Part shown: in pieces, positions 20,037 to 29,456 of the stretch
Numbering within the stretch: the first letter of the stretch is position 1
Layout of the letters: each line of letters begins with the position of its first letter
DNA from: Bacilli bacterium
Lineage (GTDB): Bacteria; Bacillota_I; Bacilli_A; RFN20; CAG-826
Reading direction: 5' to 3'
NCBI GenBank assembly: GCA_017651165.1
Contig: JAGCDH010000001.1
Span: 30,931 to 94,930 of the forward strand
Length of the DNA stretch: 64,000 nucleotides
Program-made: the position numbers and the translations under genes
Notes under the pieces: model-generated
The model's database searches: none
The model's input: the letters and a program-made list of their open reading frames with translations, nothing else
What the model was told of the DNA's origin: nothing

Positions 20037-21149
20037 ATGGCAAAAGTATTTGGTCTTTGTAATATGCATGACTCGCCAAGTCTTGGCAAATTAACCGAAA
20101 AGCGTCCAATTGGTACCTGTTCCTTCTTAGGTAGATACGGTCTCATGGACTTCGCTCTTTCTAATTTCTCCAACTCTGGCATTGACCGTGTTGGTATTCT
20201 CGTTGATAAGACAATGCACTCGGTTATCTCCCATGTCCGTGATGGTAGTATTTGGATCAATAACACCAAAACTGGCTCACAACGTATTTTCTTTAACGAA
20301 AATATTCCAAGCAAAAAGTTTAATACCGATATTAATAATCTCTTAGCCAACCGTTTGCACTTCGAAACAGAGGACGCCGATTATGTCGTCGTCGCTCCTG
20401 CCTTCTTCTTAATGTCAATCGACTTTAGAAAGTACATCGAAAAGCATATCGAATCTGGTAGAGATATTTCCATCATCTATAAGAAAGTGAAAAACGCTAA
20501 AGAGGCTTTCTTTAACTGCGATGTTCTCAAAGTGGAAAATCACACCGTTAAAGATTTCTCCGTGAACTTCGGTAGAGCCAAAGAAGCCAATATCTCTCTA
20601 GAGACATTCATTTTCACATTTAAAACATTCGTGCAATTAATTAATCACGCTCGTGAGATTTCTACATTGTTTAACATTCGTGATTTAGTTAATTATGTCG
20701 CCACAAATAACTTATATGAAGTTAATGCCTTCTCCTTTGATGGCTATGTAGCCCCAATCTTGACCTTTGATGATTACTGTAAATACTCTATGGATTTACT
20801 TTCCTATGAAGTGAGAAAAGAACTCTTCAAAGAAGATTGGCCAATTTACACAACTACACATAACACGCCTCCGGCGATTTATGGCGCTAACGCAAAAGTA
20901 TGCAATTCATTTATCGCTAATGGTAGCAATATCCAAGGCACTGTCATCAACTCCATCATCTCTCGTGATGTGGTGATTGAAAAAGGCGCAACGGTGAAAA
21001 ACTGCATCCTCTTCAGTGGCACAAAAGTTGGTAAAGATAGCCAACTTGAATATGTCGTTTCTGATAAGAACGTCAAAATCAAAGAAATTAAAGAACTTCG
21101 TGGTGAAGAAGATCACTACATGTACATTAGTTTTGGAGCAAACATTTAA
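20037..21149 (+). CDS. glgD: glucose-1-phosphate adenylyltransferase, GlgD subunit
   Basis: 370-aa GlgC paralogue that forms a heteromeric ADP-glucose pyrophosphorylase with GlgC in Firmicutes and modulates activity. The nucleotide-binding loop is altered (GLCNMHDSPSLGKLTEKRPIG instead of AGGxGTRL), as is normal for GlgD. The C-terminal beta-helix domain includes NSIISRDVVIEKGATVKNCI. ATG 20037, one base after the glgC stop, is chosen over the in-frame ATG at 20013 because GGAAAGGTGG lies upstream. It overlaps glgA by one base. Confidence 0.95.
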   Translation: MAKVFGLCNMHDSPSLGKLTEKRPIGTCSFLGRYGLMDFALSNFSNSGIDRVGILVDKTMHSVISHVRDGSIWINNTKTGSQRIFFNENIPSKKFNTDINNLLANRLHFETEDADYVVVAPAFFLMSIDFRKYIEKHIESGRDISIIYKKVKNAKEAFFNCDVLKVENHTVKDFSVNFGRAKEANISLETFIFTFKTFVQLINHAREISTLFNIRDLVNYVATNNLYEVNAFSFDGYVAPILTFDDYCKYSMDLLSYEVRKELFKEDWPIYTTTHNTPPAIYGANAKVCNSFIANGSNIQGTVINSIISRDVVIEKGATVKNCILFSGTKVGKDSQLEYVVSDKNVKIKEIKELRGEEDHYMYISFGANI

Positions 21150-22585
21150 TGAAAATAGTCATGGTAGCCAGCGAATCCCGCCCGTTTTGCAAAACTGGTG
21201 GTCTTGCTGATGTCGTTTATTCCCTTTCTAAAGAACTCGCTGTTTTAGGTGAAGACGTTTCCATCATCATTCCTTTCTATGACAGCGTTCGTCGTCAACT
21301 GGCTAACGAGCCTTTGAAAAAGGCTGCCTCTTTTAAGACACATATGTCTTGGAGACAACAATCAGTGGACGTCTATCAAGTCAATAGAGATGGCATTAAG
21401 TTTTATTTCATTGAAAATCAACAATACTTCGAAAGAGGTCACATCTATGGTGACTTCGATGATGGTGAAAGATTTGGTTTCTTCACCATGGCGGCGAAAG
21501 AGTTCATGCTCGCTAAAAAGCTTTACCCACACATCATCCATGTGCACGATTGGCAAGCAGGTATGCTCCCATGCATAATCAAAATCGATGAAGAAGCGAG
21601 AATTAAATTCGCGAAGACAAAATTTGTTTTCACCATTCATAATCCCGCTTTCCAAGGTTTGATGCCAAAATTCACCCTAGGTGATTTCTATAACTTAACT
21701 GATGAGCTATTTGATAATGGTTCAGTCCGTTTCAAAGATCAAGTCTCCACTTTAAAAGCGGGTATTGTCTATTCAGACAAGATAACCACTGTTTCACCAA
21801 CCCATCATTTAGAACTCTTAACTCCAGAAGGTGGTATGGGCCTAGACAGTGTTTTGCGTTTCCGTGAATGGGATTTCTCGGGTATTCTTAATGGCATTGA
21901 TTATTTGGAATTCAATCCAAGTAATGATCCACAAATTGCCTTGCCATATAGTGACAAAAACTTAGTTTCTGGTAAAAGAGCCAACAAAGAAGCTTTGCTT
22001 AAACAAATGAACCTTAAACCAAATAAAGGTCCACTTTATTCATTAGTGACTAGAATTACTTGGCAAAAAGGTTTTGATATCATCTTCCCAGCAGTGGAAG
22101 AGTTAGTAAACCGTGGTGCTTCCGTTATTATGCTCGGTAGTGGTGAACGCCAATACGAAATGCAATGGGAGAACTTAAGAAGTAGATACCCAGATAAGAT
22201 TGGTATTTATATCGGCTATAGCGATGCTCTAGCGCATAAGATCTACGCTGCGAGTGATTTCTTCATCATGCCATCCTTATTCGAACCATGTGGCTTAGGC
22301 CAAATGATTGCGCAACGTTATGGCACGCTTCCAATCGTCAGAAGAACGGGTGGCTTAAAAGACTCAGTCATCTGTTATGACGGAGGTAATGCTGAAACAA
22401 GTAATGGTTTTGGCTTTGACGCCTATAGCGTGTACGAGATGAAGCGCACATCGCATTATGCTTTCGATGTTTATCAAGATAAAAAGCTATTGCATAAGCT
22501 CATGAAAAATGCGATGCTTACAGATAATTCTTGGCAGAAATCAACCCAAGAATATTTAAAAGTTTACAACCAATTAATTAAATAG
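21149..22585 (+). CDS. glgA: glycogen synthase (ADP-glucose dependent)
   Basis: 478-aa GT5-family enzyme extending alpha-1,4-glucan from ADP-glucose. The substrate loop KTGGLADVV is at residues 15-23, [10 protein letters not shown] follows, and the C-terminal domain has the acid motif [20 protein letters not shown]. Full length. It overlaps glgD by one base (TAATG). Confidence 0.97.
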   Translation: MKIVMVASESRPFCKTGGLADVVYSLSKELAVLGEDVSIIIPFYDSVRRQLANEPLKKAASFKTHMSWRQQSVDVYQVNRDGIKFYFIENQQYFERGHIYGDFDDGERFGFFTMAAKEFMLAKKLYPHIIHVHDWQAGMLPCIIKIDEEARIKFAKTKFVFTIHNPAFQGLMPKFTLGDFYNLTDELFDNGSVRFKDQVSTLKAGIVYSDKITTVSPTHHLELLTPEGGMGLDSVLRFREWDFSGILNGIDYLEFNPSNDPQIALPYSDKNLVSGKRANKEALLKQMNLKPNKGPLYSLVTRITWQKGFDIIFPAVEELVNRGASVIMLGSGERQYEMQWENLRSRYPDKIGIYIGYSDALAHKIYAASDFFIMPSLFEPCGLGQMIAQRYGTLPIVRRTGGLKDSVICYDGGNAETSNGFGFDAYSVYEMKRTSHYAFDVYQDKKLLHKLMKNAMLTDNSWQKSTQEYLKVYNQLIK

Positions 22586-22601
22586 AAAGAAGACAACATT
22601 T

Positions 22602-24998
22602 ATGGGATTTAATCATCGTGAAATTGAAGCCAAATGGCAAAAGTATTGGGAAGACAACCAAACATTTAAAACTGATGTTTGGGACTTTTCTAAGCCAAAG
22701 TTCTACGCTTTGGATATGTTTCCTTATCCAAGTGGTGTCGGTTTACACGTTGGTCACCCAGAAGGCTATACCGCCACTGATATCGTCAGCCGTATGAAAA
22801 GGATGCAAGGCTTTAACGTCCTTCACCCAATCGGTTATGACTCATTCGGCCTACCTGCAGAACAATACGCGATTCAAACCGGCAATAACCCAGATGGTTT
22901 TACCCAAAAGAATATTGAATACTTTACTACACAGCTTAAACGTATCGGCCTAGATTATGACTGGGACAGAATGATCCTCACTAGTGATCCAAGTTTCTAT
23001 CATTGGACCCAATGGATTTTTAAAGGCTTATTCTTAGATGGCTACGCTAAATACGTTGATATGCCAGTTAACTGGTGTGAAGAACTCGGTACCGTTTTAA
23101 GTAATGACGAAGTCATTGATGGTAAGAGTGAACGTGGTGGTTATCCTGTCATTAGAAAGAATCTCAAACAATGGGTAATTGATCAACCTAAGTTTGCGGA
23201 ACGCTTACTTGAAGGCTTAGATAGAATCGATTGGCCAGAAAGCACAAAAGAAATTCAACGCAACTGGATTGGTAAATCCATCGGTGCGGAAATGACTTTC
23301 AAAGTGGCGGATAGTGATAAATCATTCGTGGTCTTTACCACCCGTTGCGATACGATTTTTGGATGCACGTACTGCGTGCTTTCACCTGAACACGCTCTCG
23401 TGAAAGAGATTATGAGCAAGGAACAAGCTCCCGCGGTCCTTGCCTATATCGAAGAAGCGAGTAAGAAAAGCGAAATTGAAAGAACATCTTTGAATAAAGA
23501 TAAGACTGGTTGCTTTACTGGTGCTTATGCCATTAATCCAATCACTGAAAAGAAAGTTCCAATCTTCATTTCAGACTATGTCCTTTCCTCGTATGGTACA
23601 GGCGCTATTATGGCCGTTCCAGCGCATGATTCACGTGACTATGCGTTTGCGAAAAAATATAATCTCGACATCATCCAAGTCTTAGATGGTGGTGATGTTT
23701 CTAAAGAAGCTTTTGAAGAAGATGGTCCACACATTAACTCTGATTATCTCAACGGCTTAAATAAAGAAGACGCGATTAATAAGATGCTCGAAATCTTAGA
23801 AGAAAAAGGCATCGGCAAAAAGAAAGTAAACTATAAGTTTAGAGAATGGATTTTCGCTAGACAAAGATATTGGGGCGAACCAGTCCCAGTTGTCCATTTA
23901 GATAACGGTGAAGTCCACGCTTTAGATGATGATGAACTTCCACTTGTCTTACCAGAACTTGATGACTATAAAGGTCATAACGGTAAAGCGCCACTAGAGA
24001 ACGCTACTGAATGGAAAGAGTATAACCGTAATGGCTTACATGGTAAACGTGAAACAAGCACAATGCCAGGTAGTGCGGGTTCTTCATGGTATTTCTTAAG
24101 ATATGTTGATCCACACAATGACAAGATGTTCTGTGACAAGAAACTCGCTGATCACTGGTTACCTGTTGACTTATATATTGGTGGTCCAGAACACGCGGTT
24201 GGTCACTTAATCTATTCCCGTATTTGGACTAAATATCTTTATGATAAAGGTTGCATTTCCTTTGATGAACCATTCAAGAAACTCGTTCACCAAGGTATGA
24301 TTTTAGGCGCGAATAACATTAAGATGGGTAAACGTTATCCAGAATTCGTCGTTAACCCATTAGATGTGTGCGAACAATACGGCGCGGATACATTACGCTT
24401 ATACGAAATGTTTATGGGCCCACTTGAAGCCAGTAAGCCTTGGAGCAATCAAGGTGTCGAAGGCGCGAGAAGATTCTTAGACCGTGTCTATAGAATCATC
24501 GTGGAAAACGGTATCGTCACTAGTGAAGCCACTCCTGAATTAGATTTGATTTATAATCAAACAGTGAAGAAAGTCAGCGAAGATTTTGAAAATCTCGCTT
24601 TCAATACTGCGATTAGCCAAATGATGATTTTCATCAATGAAGTCTATCGTGTGAATAAGATCAGCAAGGAATATGCTGAAGGATTTGTCAAACTCATTTC
24701 CCCAATCTGTCCTCACCTCGGTGAAGAAATGTGGGAGAAGCTTGGTCATACAGGTACAATCGCCTTTGAGTCATGGCCAAACTTTGATTCATCTAAATTA
24801 GTTGTTAACACTGTCAAAATGGCGGTCTCAGTGAACGGCAAACTTAGAGGTGAACTAGAAATCGCTAAGGATGAAGATGATGAAGTGGTGAAGAAAGCCG
24901 CTCTTGAACTTGAAGGTGTCCAAAGAAACATCGAAGGTAAAGAGATCAAAAAGATCATCGTTGTGAAAAATAGAATCGTAAATATCGTGGCGATTTAG
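22602..24998 (+). CDS. leuS: leucyl-tRNA synthetase
   Basis: 798-aa class I synthetase. The HIGH region is [17 protein letters not shown]. The editing domain includes [19 protein letters not shown]. The KMSKS loop reads [13 protein letters not shown], a variant I recall from several Firmicutes LeuRS, so probably functional. The C-terminal anticodon domain is complete. No T-box lies upstream; the gene sits in the glycogen transcript 16 nt after glgA. Confidence 0.97.
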   Translation: MGFNHREIEAKWQKYWEDNQTFKTDVWDFSKPKFYALDMFPYPSGVGLHVGHPEGYTATDIVSRMKRMQGFNVLHPIGYDSFGLPAEQYAIQTGNNPDGFTQKNIEYFTTQLKRIGLDYDWDRMILTSDPSFYHWTQWIFKGLFLDGYAKYVDMPVNWCEELGTVLSNDEVIDGKSERGGYPVIRKNLKQWVIDQPKFAERLLEGLDRIDWPESTKEIQRNWIGKSIGAEMTFKVADSDKSFVVFTTRCDTIFGCTYCVLSPEHALVKEIMSKEQAPAVLAYIEEASKKSEIERTSLNKDKTGCFTGAYAINPITEKKVPIFISDYVLSSYGTGAIMAVPAHDSRDYAFAKKYNLDIIQVLDGGDVSKEAFEEDGPHINSDYLNGLNKEDAINKMLEILEEKGIGKKKVNYKFREWIFARQRYWGEPVPVVHLDNGEVHALDDDELPLVLPELDDYKGHNGKAPLENATEWKEYNRNGLHGKRETSTMPGSAGSSWYFLRYVDPHNDKMFCDKKLADHWLPVDLYIGGPEHAVGHLIYSRIWTKYLYDKGCISFDEPFKKLVHQGMILGANNIKMGKRYPEFVVNPLDVCEQYGADTLRLYEMFMGPLEASKPWSNQGVEGARRFLDRVYRIIVENGIVTSEATPELDLIYNQTVKKVSEDFENLAFNTAISQMMIFINEVYRVNKISKEYAEGFVKLISPICPHLGEEMWEKLGHTGTIAFESWPNFDSSKLVVNTVKMAVSVNGKLRGELEIAKDEDDEVVKKAALELEGVQRNIEGKEIKKIIVVKNRIVNIVAI

Positions 24999-25006
24999 GA
25001 GAAGAT

Positions 25007-25777
25007 ATGAACATTTGTATTGATGTTGGTAATTCCACAATTGGAATTGGTGTTTTTAAAGAGAACAAACTCATTGAAAGAAAGATTGCTGATACCAATC
25101 TTGATTATACAGTTGAAGATTTCTACGAAATCTTTAAGAAACCATTTGCGGTTGCTTTAGATGATGAAGAACTAGTAAATATTATTTATTCTTCTGTCGT
25201 GCCACAAATTAATGGCAATTTGTTGATGGCTATTAAAAAGTTCACGGATGTTGAACCATTACTAATCAACCCTAAAACTGTTACTGATTTAGCAGTGGAT
25301 GTTGATAATCCTTCTGAAATTGGTAATGACCTCATTGCCGATTTAGTGGGCGCTAAAGAAAAGTACCGTTTCCCTTGCTTAATCGCTGACTTAGGTACCG
25401 CTAGTAAAATCCTTTTACTTGATGAATCAGGCACATTCACAAGTTGTCTCATTATGCCGGGATTAACTCTCAGTGCGGAATCATTAAGCAACAAAGCGGC
25501 TTTGCTTCCTGAAGTTCCATTAACCATGCCAAAGTCCATCATGGCAAGTAACACATTAAGCGCGATGAACGCAGGTATTATCTATGGGCACGCTGATATG
25601 ATTCTTGGTTTAACAAAACGTTATGAAGATGAATTAGGCTATCCGTGTACTCATATTTTGACCGGTGGTGGCGCTGTTTATCTTAAGGATATTCTCCAAA
25701 ACGATTTTGTTTACGATCAAAATCTCAACCTTGATGGTTTAAACATCATCATTAGTAAAAACATCAAAGAGGAATAG
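25007..25777 (+). CDS. coaX: type III pantothenate kinase
   Basis: 256-aa ASKHA-fold enzyme, first step of CoA synthesis. Motifs: ICIDVGNSTIGIGVF at the N-terminus, EIGNDLIADLVGA, IADLGTASK and LTGGGAVYLKDIL. AGGAGA precedes ATG 25007. The last CoA enzyme, CoaE, is encoded in this window as a MutM fusion. Confidence 0.95.
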   Translation: MNICIDVGNSTIGIGVFKENKLIERKIADTNLDYTVEDFYEIFKKPFAVALDDEELVNIIYSSVVPQINGNLLMAIKKFTDVEPLLINPKTVTDLAVDVDNPSEIGNDLIADLVGAKEKYRFPCLIADLGTASKILLLDESGTFTSCLIMPGLTLSAESLSNKAALLPEVPLTMPKSIMASNTLSAMNAGIIYGHADMILGLTKRYEDELGYPCTHILTGGGAVYLKDILQNDFVYDQNLNLDGLNIIISKNIKEE

Positions 25778-25779
25778 TT

Positions 25780-27150
25780 ATGGCAAAAGATAACTTTTAT
25801 CAAAATTTAGTCAAACCTTATCAAGAAGAGATGATGAAGTCTCTTAAAGAATTAATCGCGATCGATTCCACTTATGACGAATCCACTCGCGATGCACAAA
25901 ACCCCTTTGGTAAGGGTGTTTCTAAAGCATTACAATACATTGCTGATTTAGCAAAGAAAGACGGCTTTATTGTAAAGAATTACGATAATTACGTCGTTGA
26001 AATCCTAACAAATGAATTAGAGCCAAATATCACCATCATGGCGCATACAGATATTGTGCCTGTCGGTACAGGATGGCCACAGAGTCCATTTGAAATGGTG
26101 GAAAAAGATGGCACATTATACGCCCGTGGTGTCGCGGATGATAAAGGCCCATTGATGTCTGCTTATTATGGTCTTAAAGCCTTAAGAGATAACCACTTAT
26201 TAGGTAACTATCAAGTCCGTTTCTTAGTGGGCGGTAATGAAGAAAGAGGTTCCTTATGTATGGAACACTATTTCAAAACCCTCAAAAAGAAACAACCAAC
26301 CTATGGTTTCTCTCCAGACTCTTCATATCCATTAACATACGCGGAAAAAGGCATCATCGGGTTTAAAGTTAAAGCCAACATCGATTTACCACAAGTGGTA
26401 TCAATGAAAGGCGGTGTCGCTTCTAACTCCGTCATCGAAAAATGCGAAGTTCTTCTAAAAGAAGATGACTTTGATTTAGTCACTTTCTTAAACGAAAAAG
26501 AAGCGGATTACTCCTACATCATTAAAGGTCATAAACTAGTTTTAACTTTCAATGGTGTGGCCGCACACGGATCATTACCATGGCAAGGTAAGAACGCTGC
26601 AATGTCCGCCATCAAATATTTAGGCGAGTATTATCACAATGCCGACTTATTAAAACTTTACGATTTATATAATCCAACTAGAGGCGAAGGCGTTAACGCT
26701 GCCGCCCATAGTGATGATATGGGTACCAACTCCTTAAACGTTGGTTTATTCTCTTTAGAGAATGGTAAACTCGAAATAACGGTTAACTATCGTCATGTTG
26801 AGACAGTGACTGCTGAACAAATGATTAATAACATCAAAGAAGCTTCTAAACCATACGAAATAGAAGTCTTAGGCATCTCACCATTACTCTATTATCCAAA
26901 GGACTCCGAACTAATTACGACATTATTAAAAGTTTATCAAGAAGAAACTGGTGACTATGAAACACCAATCATCGCCGCTGGTGGTGGTACCTACGCTAAA
27001 GAAGCTGATAATGTCGTCGCTTTTGGTATGGAATATCCTGGATATGACTGCAAGATGCATGGCGTTAACGAATGTACTGAAAAGAAGTACTTATTTGAAT
27101 CCATGGGCATTTATGCCCACGCTATCGTGGAATTAGGAAAGAAGATCTAA
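25780..27150 (+). CDS. pepV: M20-family dipeptidase (PepV/Sapep-like)
   Basis: 456-aa zinc dipeptidase. Metal-binding motifs are IMAHTDIVPVGTGW, ARGVADDKGPLMS (bridging Asp), GGNEERGS (catalytic Glu and metal Glu) and the C-terminal KMHGVNE. A lid domain is inserted between the halves. It should release amino acids from dipeptides in the cytosol. It is 2 nt after coaX and overlaps trmB by one base. Confidence 0.92.
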   Translation: MAKDNFYQNLVKPYQEEMMKSLKELIAIDSTYDESTRDAQNPFGKGVSKALQYIADLAKKDGFIVKNYDNYVVEILTNELEPNITIMAHTDIVPVGTGWPQSPFEMVEKDGTLYARGVADDKGPLMSAYYGLKALRDNHLLGNYQVRFLVGGNEERGSLCMEHYFKTLKKKQPTYGFSPDSSYPLTYAEKGIIGFKVKANIDLPQVVSMKGGVASNSVIEKCEVLLKEDDFDLVTFLNEKEADYSYIIKGHKLVLTFNGVAAHGSLPWQGKNAAMSAIKYLGEYYHNADLLKLYDLYNPTRGEGVNAAAHSDDMGTNSLNVGLFSLENGKLEITVNYRHVETVTAEQMINNIKEASKPYEIEVLGISPLLYYPKDSELITTLLKVYQEETGDYETPIIAAGGGTYAKEADNVVAFGMEYPGYDCKMHGVNECTEKKYLFESMGIYAHAIVELGKKI

Positions 27151-27758
27151 TGCGTACAAAGTTTAAAGTCTGGGCCGAACCATTTATCAATGAACATCCA
27201 GAAGTGATGTGTCCTTTTGATAAGCTCAATGAACAAGGCTCTTACTATTTGGAAATTGGTTCTGGTAAAGGACAATTCCTTTTAGATATGGCTTTAAAAT
27301 TCCCAGAACTCAATTTTATTGGTGTTGAGAGAAATGTCACATGTGCAGGCTTTACCGCAAAGAAACTCGTGGAAAACGAAATCAAAAATGCGAAGCTTGT
27401 GTTCGCTGATGCTGGTCAGATTACTCCGAGCATTAATAGTGGTTCTATAGAAGGTATTTTCTTAAACTTCTCTGACCCATGGCCAAAGAAAAGGCACACT
27501 AAAAGAAGGTTAACTTCTGAATCGTTCCTAAAAGAGTATTACCGCATCCTCAAAAGTGGTGGTCATTTAGTGTTCAAAACCGATAATTATGATCTTTTTA
27601 CATACTCATTAGAGGTCATCAGTGATTCATCGTTCAAACTATTAGAGGCAAATTATTCTTATGACGGCAAAGATGAATTCGACGCCACAACAGAATATGA
27701 GAAAAGTTTTAGAGAAGAAGGCCAACCTATCTATCGCTTAGTATTGGAGAAAGTATGA
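27150..27758 (+). CDS. trmB: tRNA (guanine-N7-)-methyltransferase
   Basis: 202-aa Rossmann-fold enzyme forming m7G46 in tRNA. Motifs: YLEIGSGKGQFLLDMA (SAM site), FIGVERNVTCAGF, LNFSDPWPKKRHTKRRL (family signature) and TEYEKSFREEGQPIYRL. Normal length. The ATGA overlap with the next gene indicates coupling. Confidence 0.97.
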   Translation: MRTKFKVWAEPFINEHPEVMCPFDKLNEQGSYYLEIGSGKGQFLLDMALKFPELNFIGVERNVTCAGFTAKKLVENEIKNAKLVFADAGQITPSINSGSIEGIFLNFSDPWPKKRHTKRRLTSESFLKEYYRILKSGGHLVFKTDNYDLFTYSLEVISDSSFKLLEANYSYDGKDEFDATTEYEKSFREEGQPIYRLVLEKV

Positions 27759-28252
27759 TTGCTAAATACGGATTGATTAACCATTTTGAAAAGGTCAACG
27801 CTTATCTTAGTATCATACTAGATGAGGTGCCCATTAATCTTCTTCCAAAGCAAGATGAGGATCTTTTAATTTATGAGAAAAGTGGTAAGATCTACCGCAT
27901 TGATATTTATAATCTCAAAAAGTATGTGAAGATCAAAATTCAAGGCTTAGTCTATTTACCAAACTATGAACTTATTGCCATCCTTAATGGCTATCTTGGT
28001 AAGTATGATGTCATGTTACTAAGCAAAAAGGAATCAGGCTTCTATATTGTCAAAGACAATAATGAATATAAAGTCATGGTCAAAAAAGACACATTAGTGG
28101 CGTCAGGCACATTTGTTAAAGAAGACCGTTTTGCCACATATAAAGACCTTGGTATCAACGATAAAGATGAAGAAATCATTCTCAGTAACGACGAAGTATC
28201 TGATGATGATATCAATAAAGATTTTTTCCAAATGGAGGAACAACAAATATGA
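27755..28252 (+). CDS. hypothetical protein between trmB and pncB
   Basis: 165 aa, not confidently recognised. The middle is beta-rich (KIYRIDIYNLKKYVKIKIQG, GYLGKYDVMLLSK, GFYIVKDNNEYKVMVKK), and the C-terminus is acidic and probably disordered. Some Firmicutes carry ytpR (a tRNA-binding-domain protein) near trmB, so a diverged YtpR-like N-terminal domain is possible but not shown. It overlaps both neighbours by 4 nt (ATGA), so it is surely translated. Confidence 0.7.
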   Translation: MIAKYGLINHFEKVNAYLSIILDEVPINLLPKQDEDLLIYEKSGKIYRIDIYNLKKYVKIKIQGLVYLPNYELIAILNGYLGKYDVMLLSKKESGFYIVKDNNEYKVMVKKDTLVASGTFVKEDRFATYKDLGINDKDEEIILSNDEVSDDDINKDFFQMEEQQI

Positions 28253-29346
28253 TAGAAGTTGAACTTAAAAAGCAAGGTAAGATTTCACGTCTAACCAATA
28301 AAACATTTAACTTTCCAAAAGAATTAGGTGAAGGCTTTTATAGCGCGAATTATTTTTTAAAGTCTCATAAGATTGTGAGTGAGAATCTCCCAAATCACAT
28401 CGTCACTATGCAGTGGTTTCAAAGAAGAGATAACTCCATGTTATGTGGTATTGATGAAGCGATTGCCATCCTCCATACTTTCGCTATTCATCCAGAAAAC
28501 CTTTTAATTGAAGCTTTAAATGATGGTGATATCATTCAAGCTAATGAACCAGTTTTAAAAGTGACTGGCAAATATGAAGATTTTGGCTTTTTAGAATCTG
28601 TTATTGATGGTGTGCTTGCCCGCAGAAGTAGTGTAGCCACAAACGTCAAAGAAGTGCTTGATGCCGCAGGTGATACACCAGTCTTCTCCATGGCGGACCG
28701 TCAAGATGATTATCTCACTCAAGTGGGTGATGGTTATGCCACATATGTTGCAGGTATTACAAGAGTTAGCACAGACGCTCAAGGCTTATGGTGGGGTGGG
28801 AAAGGTATGGGCACCATGCCACACGCCCTCATCCAAATCTGTGGTGGTGATATATGTAAAGCCGCGGATATGTATCTAAAATCATTCCCAGATGAACAAG
28901 TGACAGCGTTAATTGACTATCATAACAATGTTGTGAGAGACACATTAATTATCGCAAGACATCTCGGTCATAAATTAAGAGGTGTACGCGTGGACACGTC
29001 AAAAGCCTTAATTGACCATTATTTTGACGATAAAGACACCAGTGGTTTTGATCCTCATGGTGTGTGCAAGGAACTCATCATTGCTTTAAGAAAAGCCCTT
29101 GATGATGAAGGCTTCAACTATGTTGGTATTACTGTTTCTTCTTCGTTCTCCGCGGAAAAGATTAGAGAATGGAAGAAATATAATGTCCCAGTCACCATAT
29201 ATGGTGTGGGTACATCATTTGTCAATAATATGACTTGTGGTTTCACGGGTGACTTAGTCATGTTAGACGGTAAAGCCGAAGCAAAAGAAGGCCGCGCTAA
29301 TTATCCAAGCGATAGGCTTAAGAAAGTCCCATATCCAATCTACTAA
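28249..29346 (+). CDS. pncB: nicotinate phosphoribosyltransferase
   Basis: 365-aa enzyme making nicotinate mononucleotide from nicotinate and PRPP, the salvage entry to NAD. Supporting segments: LLIEALNDGDIIQANEPVLK, FGFLESVIDGVLARRSSVAT, GIGTMPHALIQ-like GMGTMPHALIQICGGD, LRGVRVDTSK and VTIYGVGTSFVNN. The length is that of the shorter Firmicutes/archaeal type. Last gene of the glgC run; a terminator follows. Confidence 0.9.
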   Translation: MIEVELKKQGKISRLTNKTFNFPKELGEGFYSANYFLKSHKIVSENLPNHIVTMQWFQRRDNSMLCGIDEAIAILHTFAIHPENLLIEALNDGDIIQANEPVLKVTGKYEDFGFLESVIDGVLARRSSVATNVKEVLDAAGDTPVFSMADRQDDYLTQVGDGYATYVAGITRVSTDAQGLWWGGKGMGTMPHALIQICGGDICKAADMYLKSFPDEQVTALIDYHNNVVRDTLIIARHLGHKLRGVRVDTSKALIDHYFDDKDTSGFDPHGVCKELIIALRKALDDEGFNYVGITVSSSFSAEKIREWKKYNVPVTIYGVGTSFVNNMTCGFTGDLVMLDGKAEAKEGRANYPSDRLKKVPYPIY

Positions 29347-29372
29347 TAACAAAATTACCAATAATTATGAGA

Positions 29373-29413
29373 AAGAAGGAATGTTAAAAGCATTCTTCTT
29401 TTTACTTTTATTT
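29373..29413 (+). terminator. rho-independent terminator after pncB
   Basis: AAGAAGGAATG pairs with CATTCTTCTT (one bulged base) across a 7-nt loop, followed by T-rich sequence. It ends the long glgC-pncB run. Confidence 0.7.
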
Positions 29414-29456
29414 TTTTCCTGTATTATATGTATTTAAATAAAGAAAGGAGAGCAAC

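Noticed and set aside
24310..24360. LeuRS KMSKS loop reads KMGKR, suggesting a defective enzyme
   Set aside because: I recall the same KMGKR(F/Y)P variant in several Firmicutes LeuRS, and the rest of the enzyme is intact, so it is a subfamily trait.
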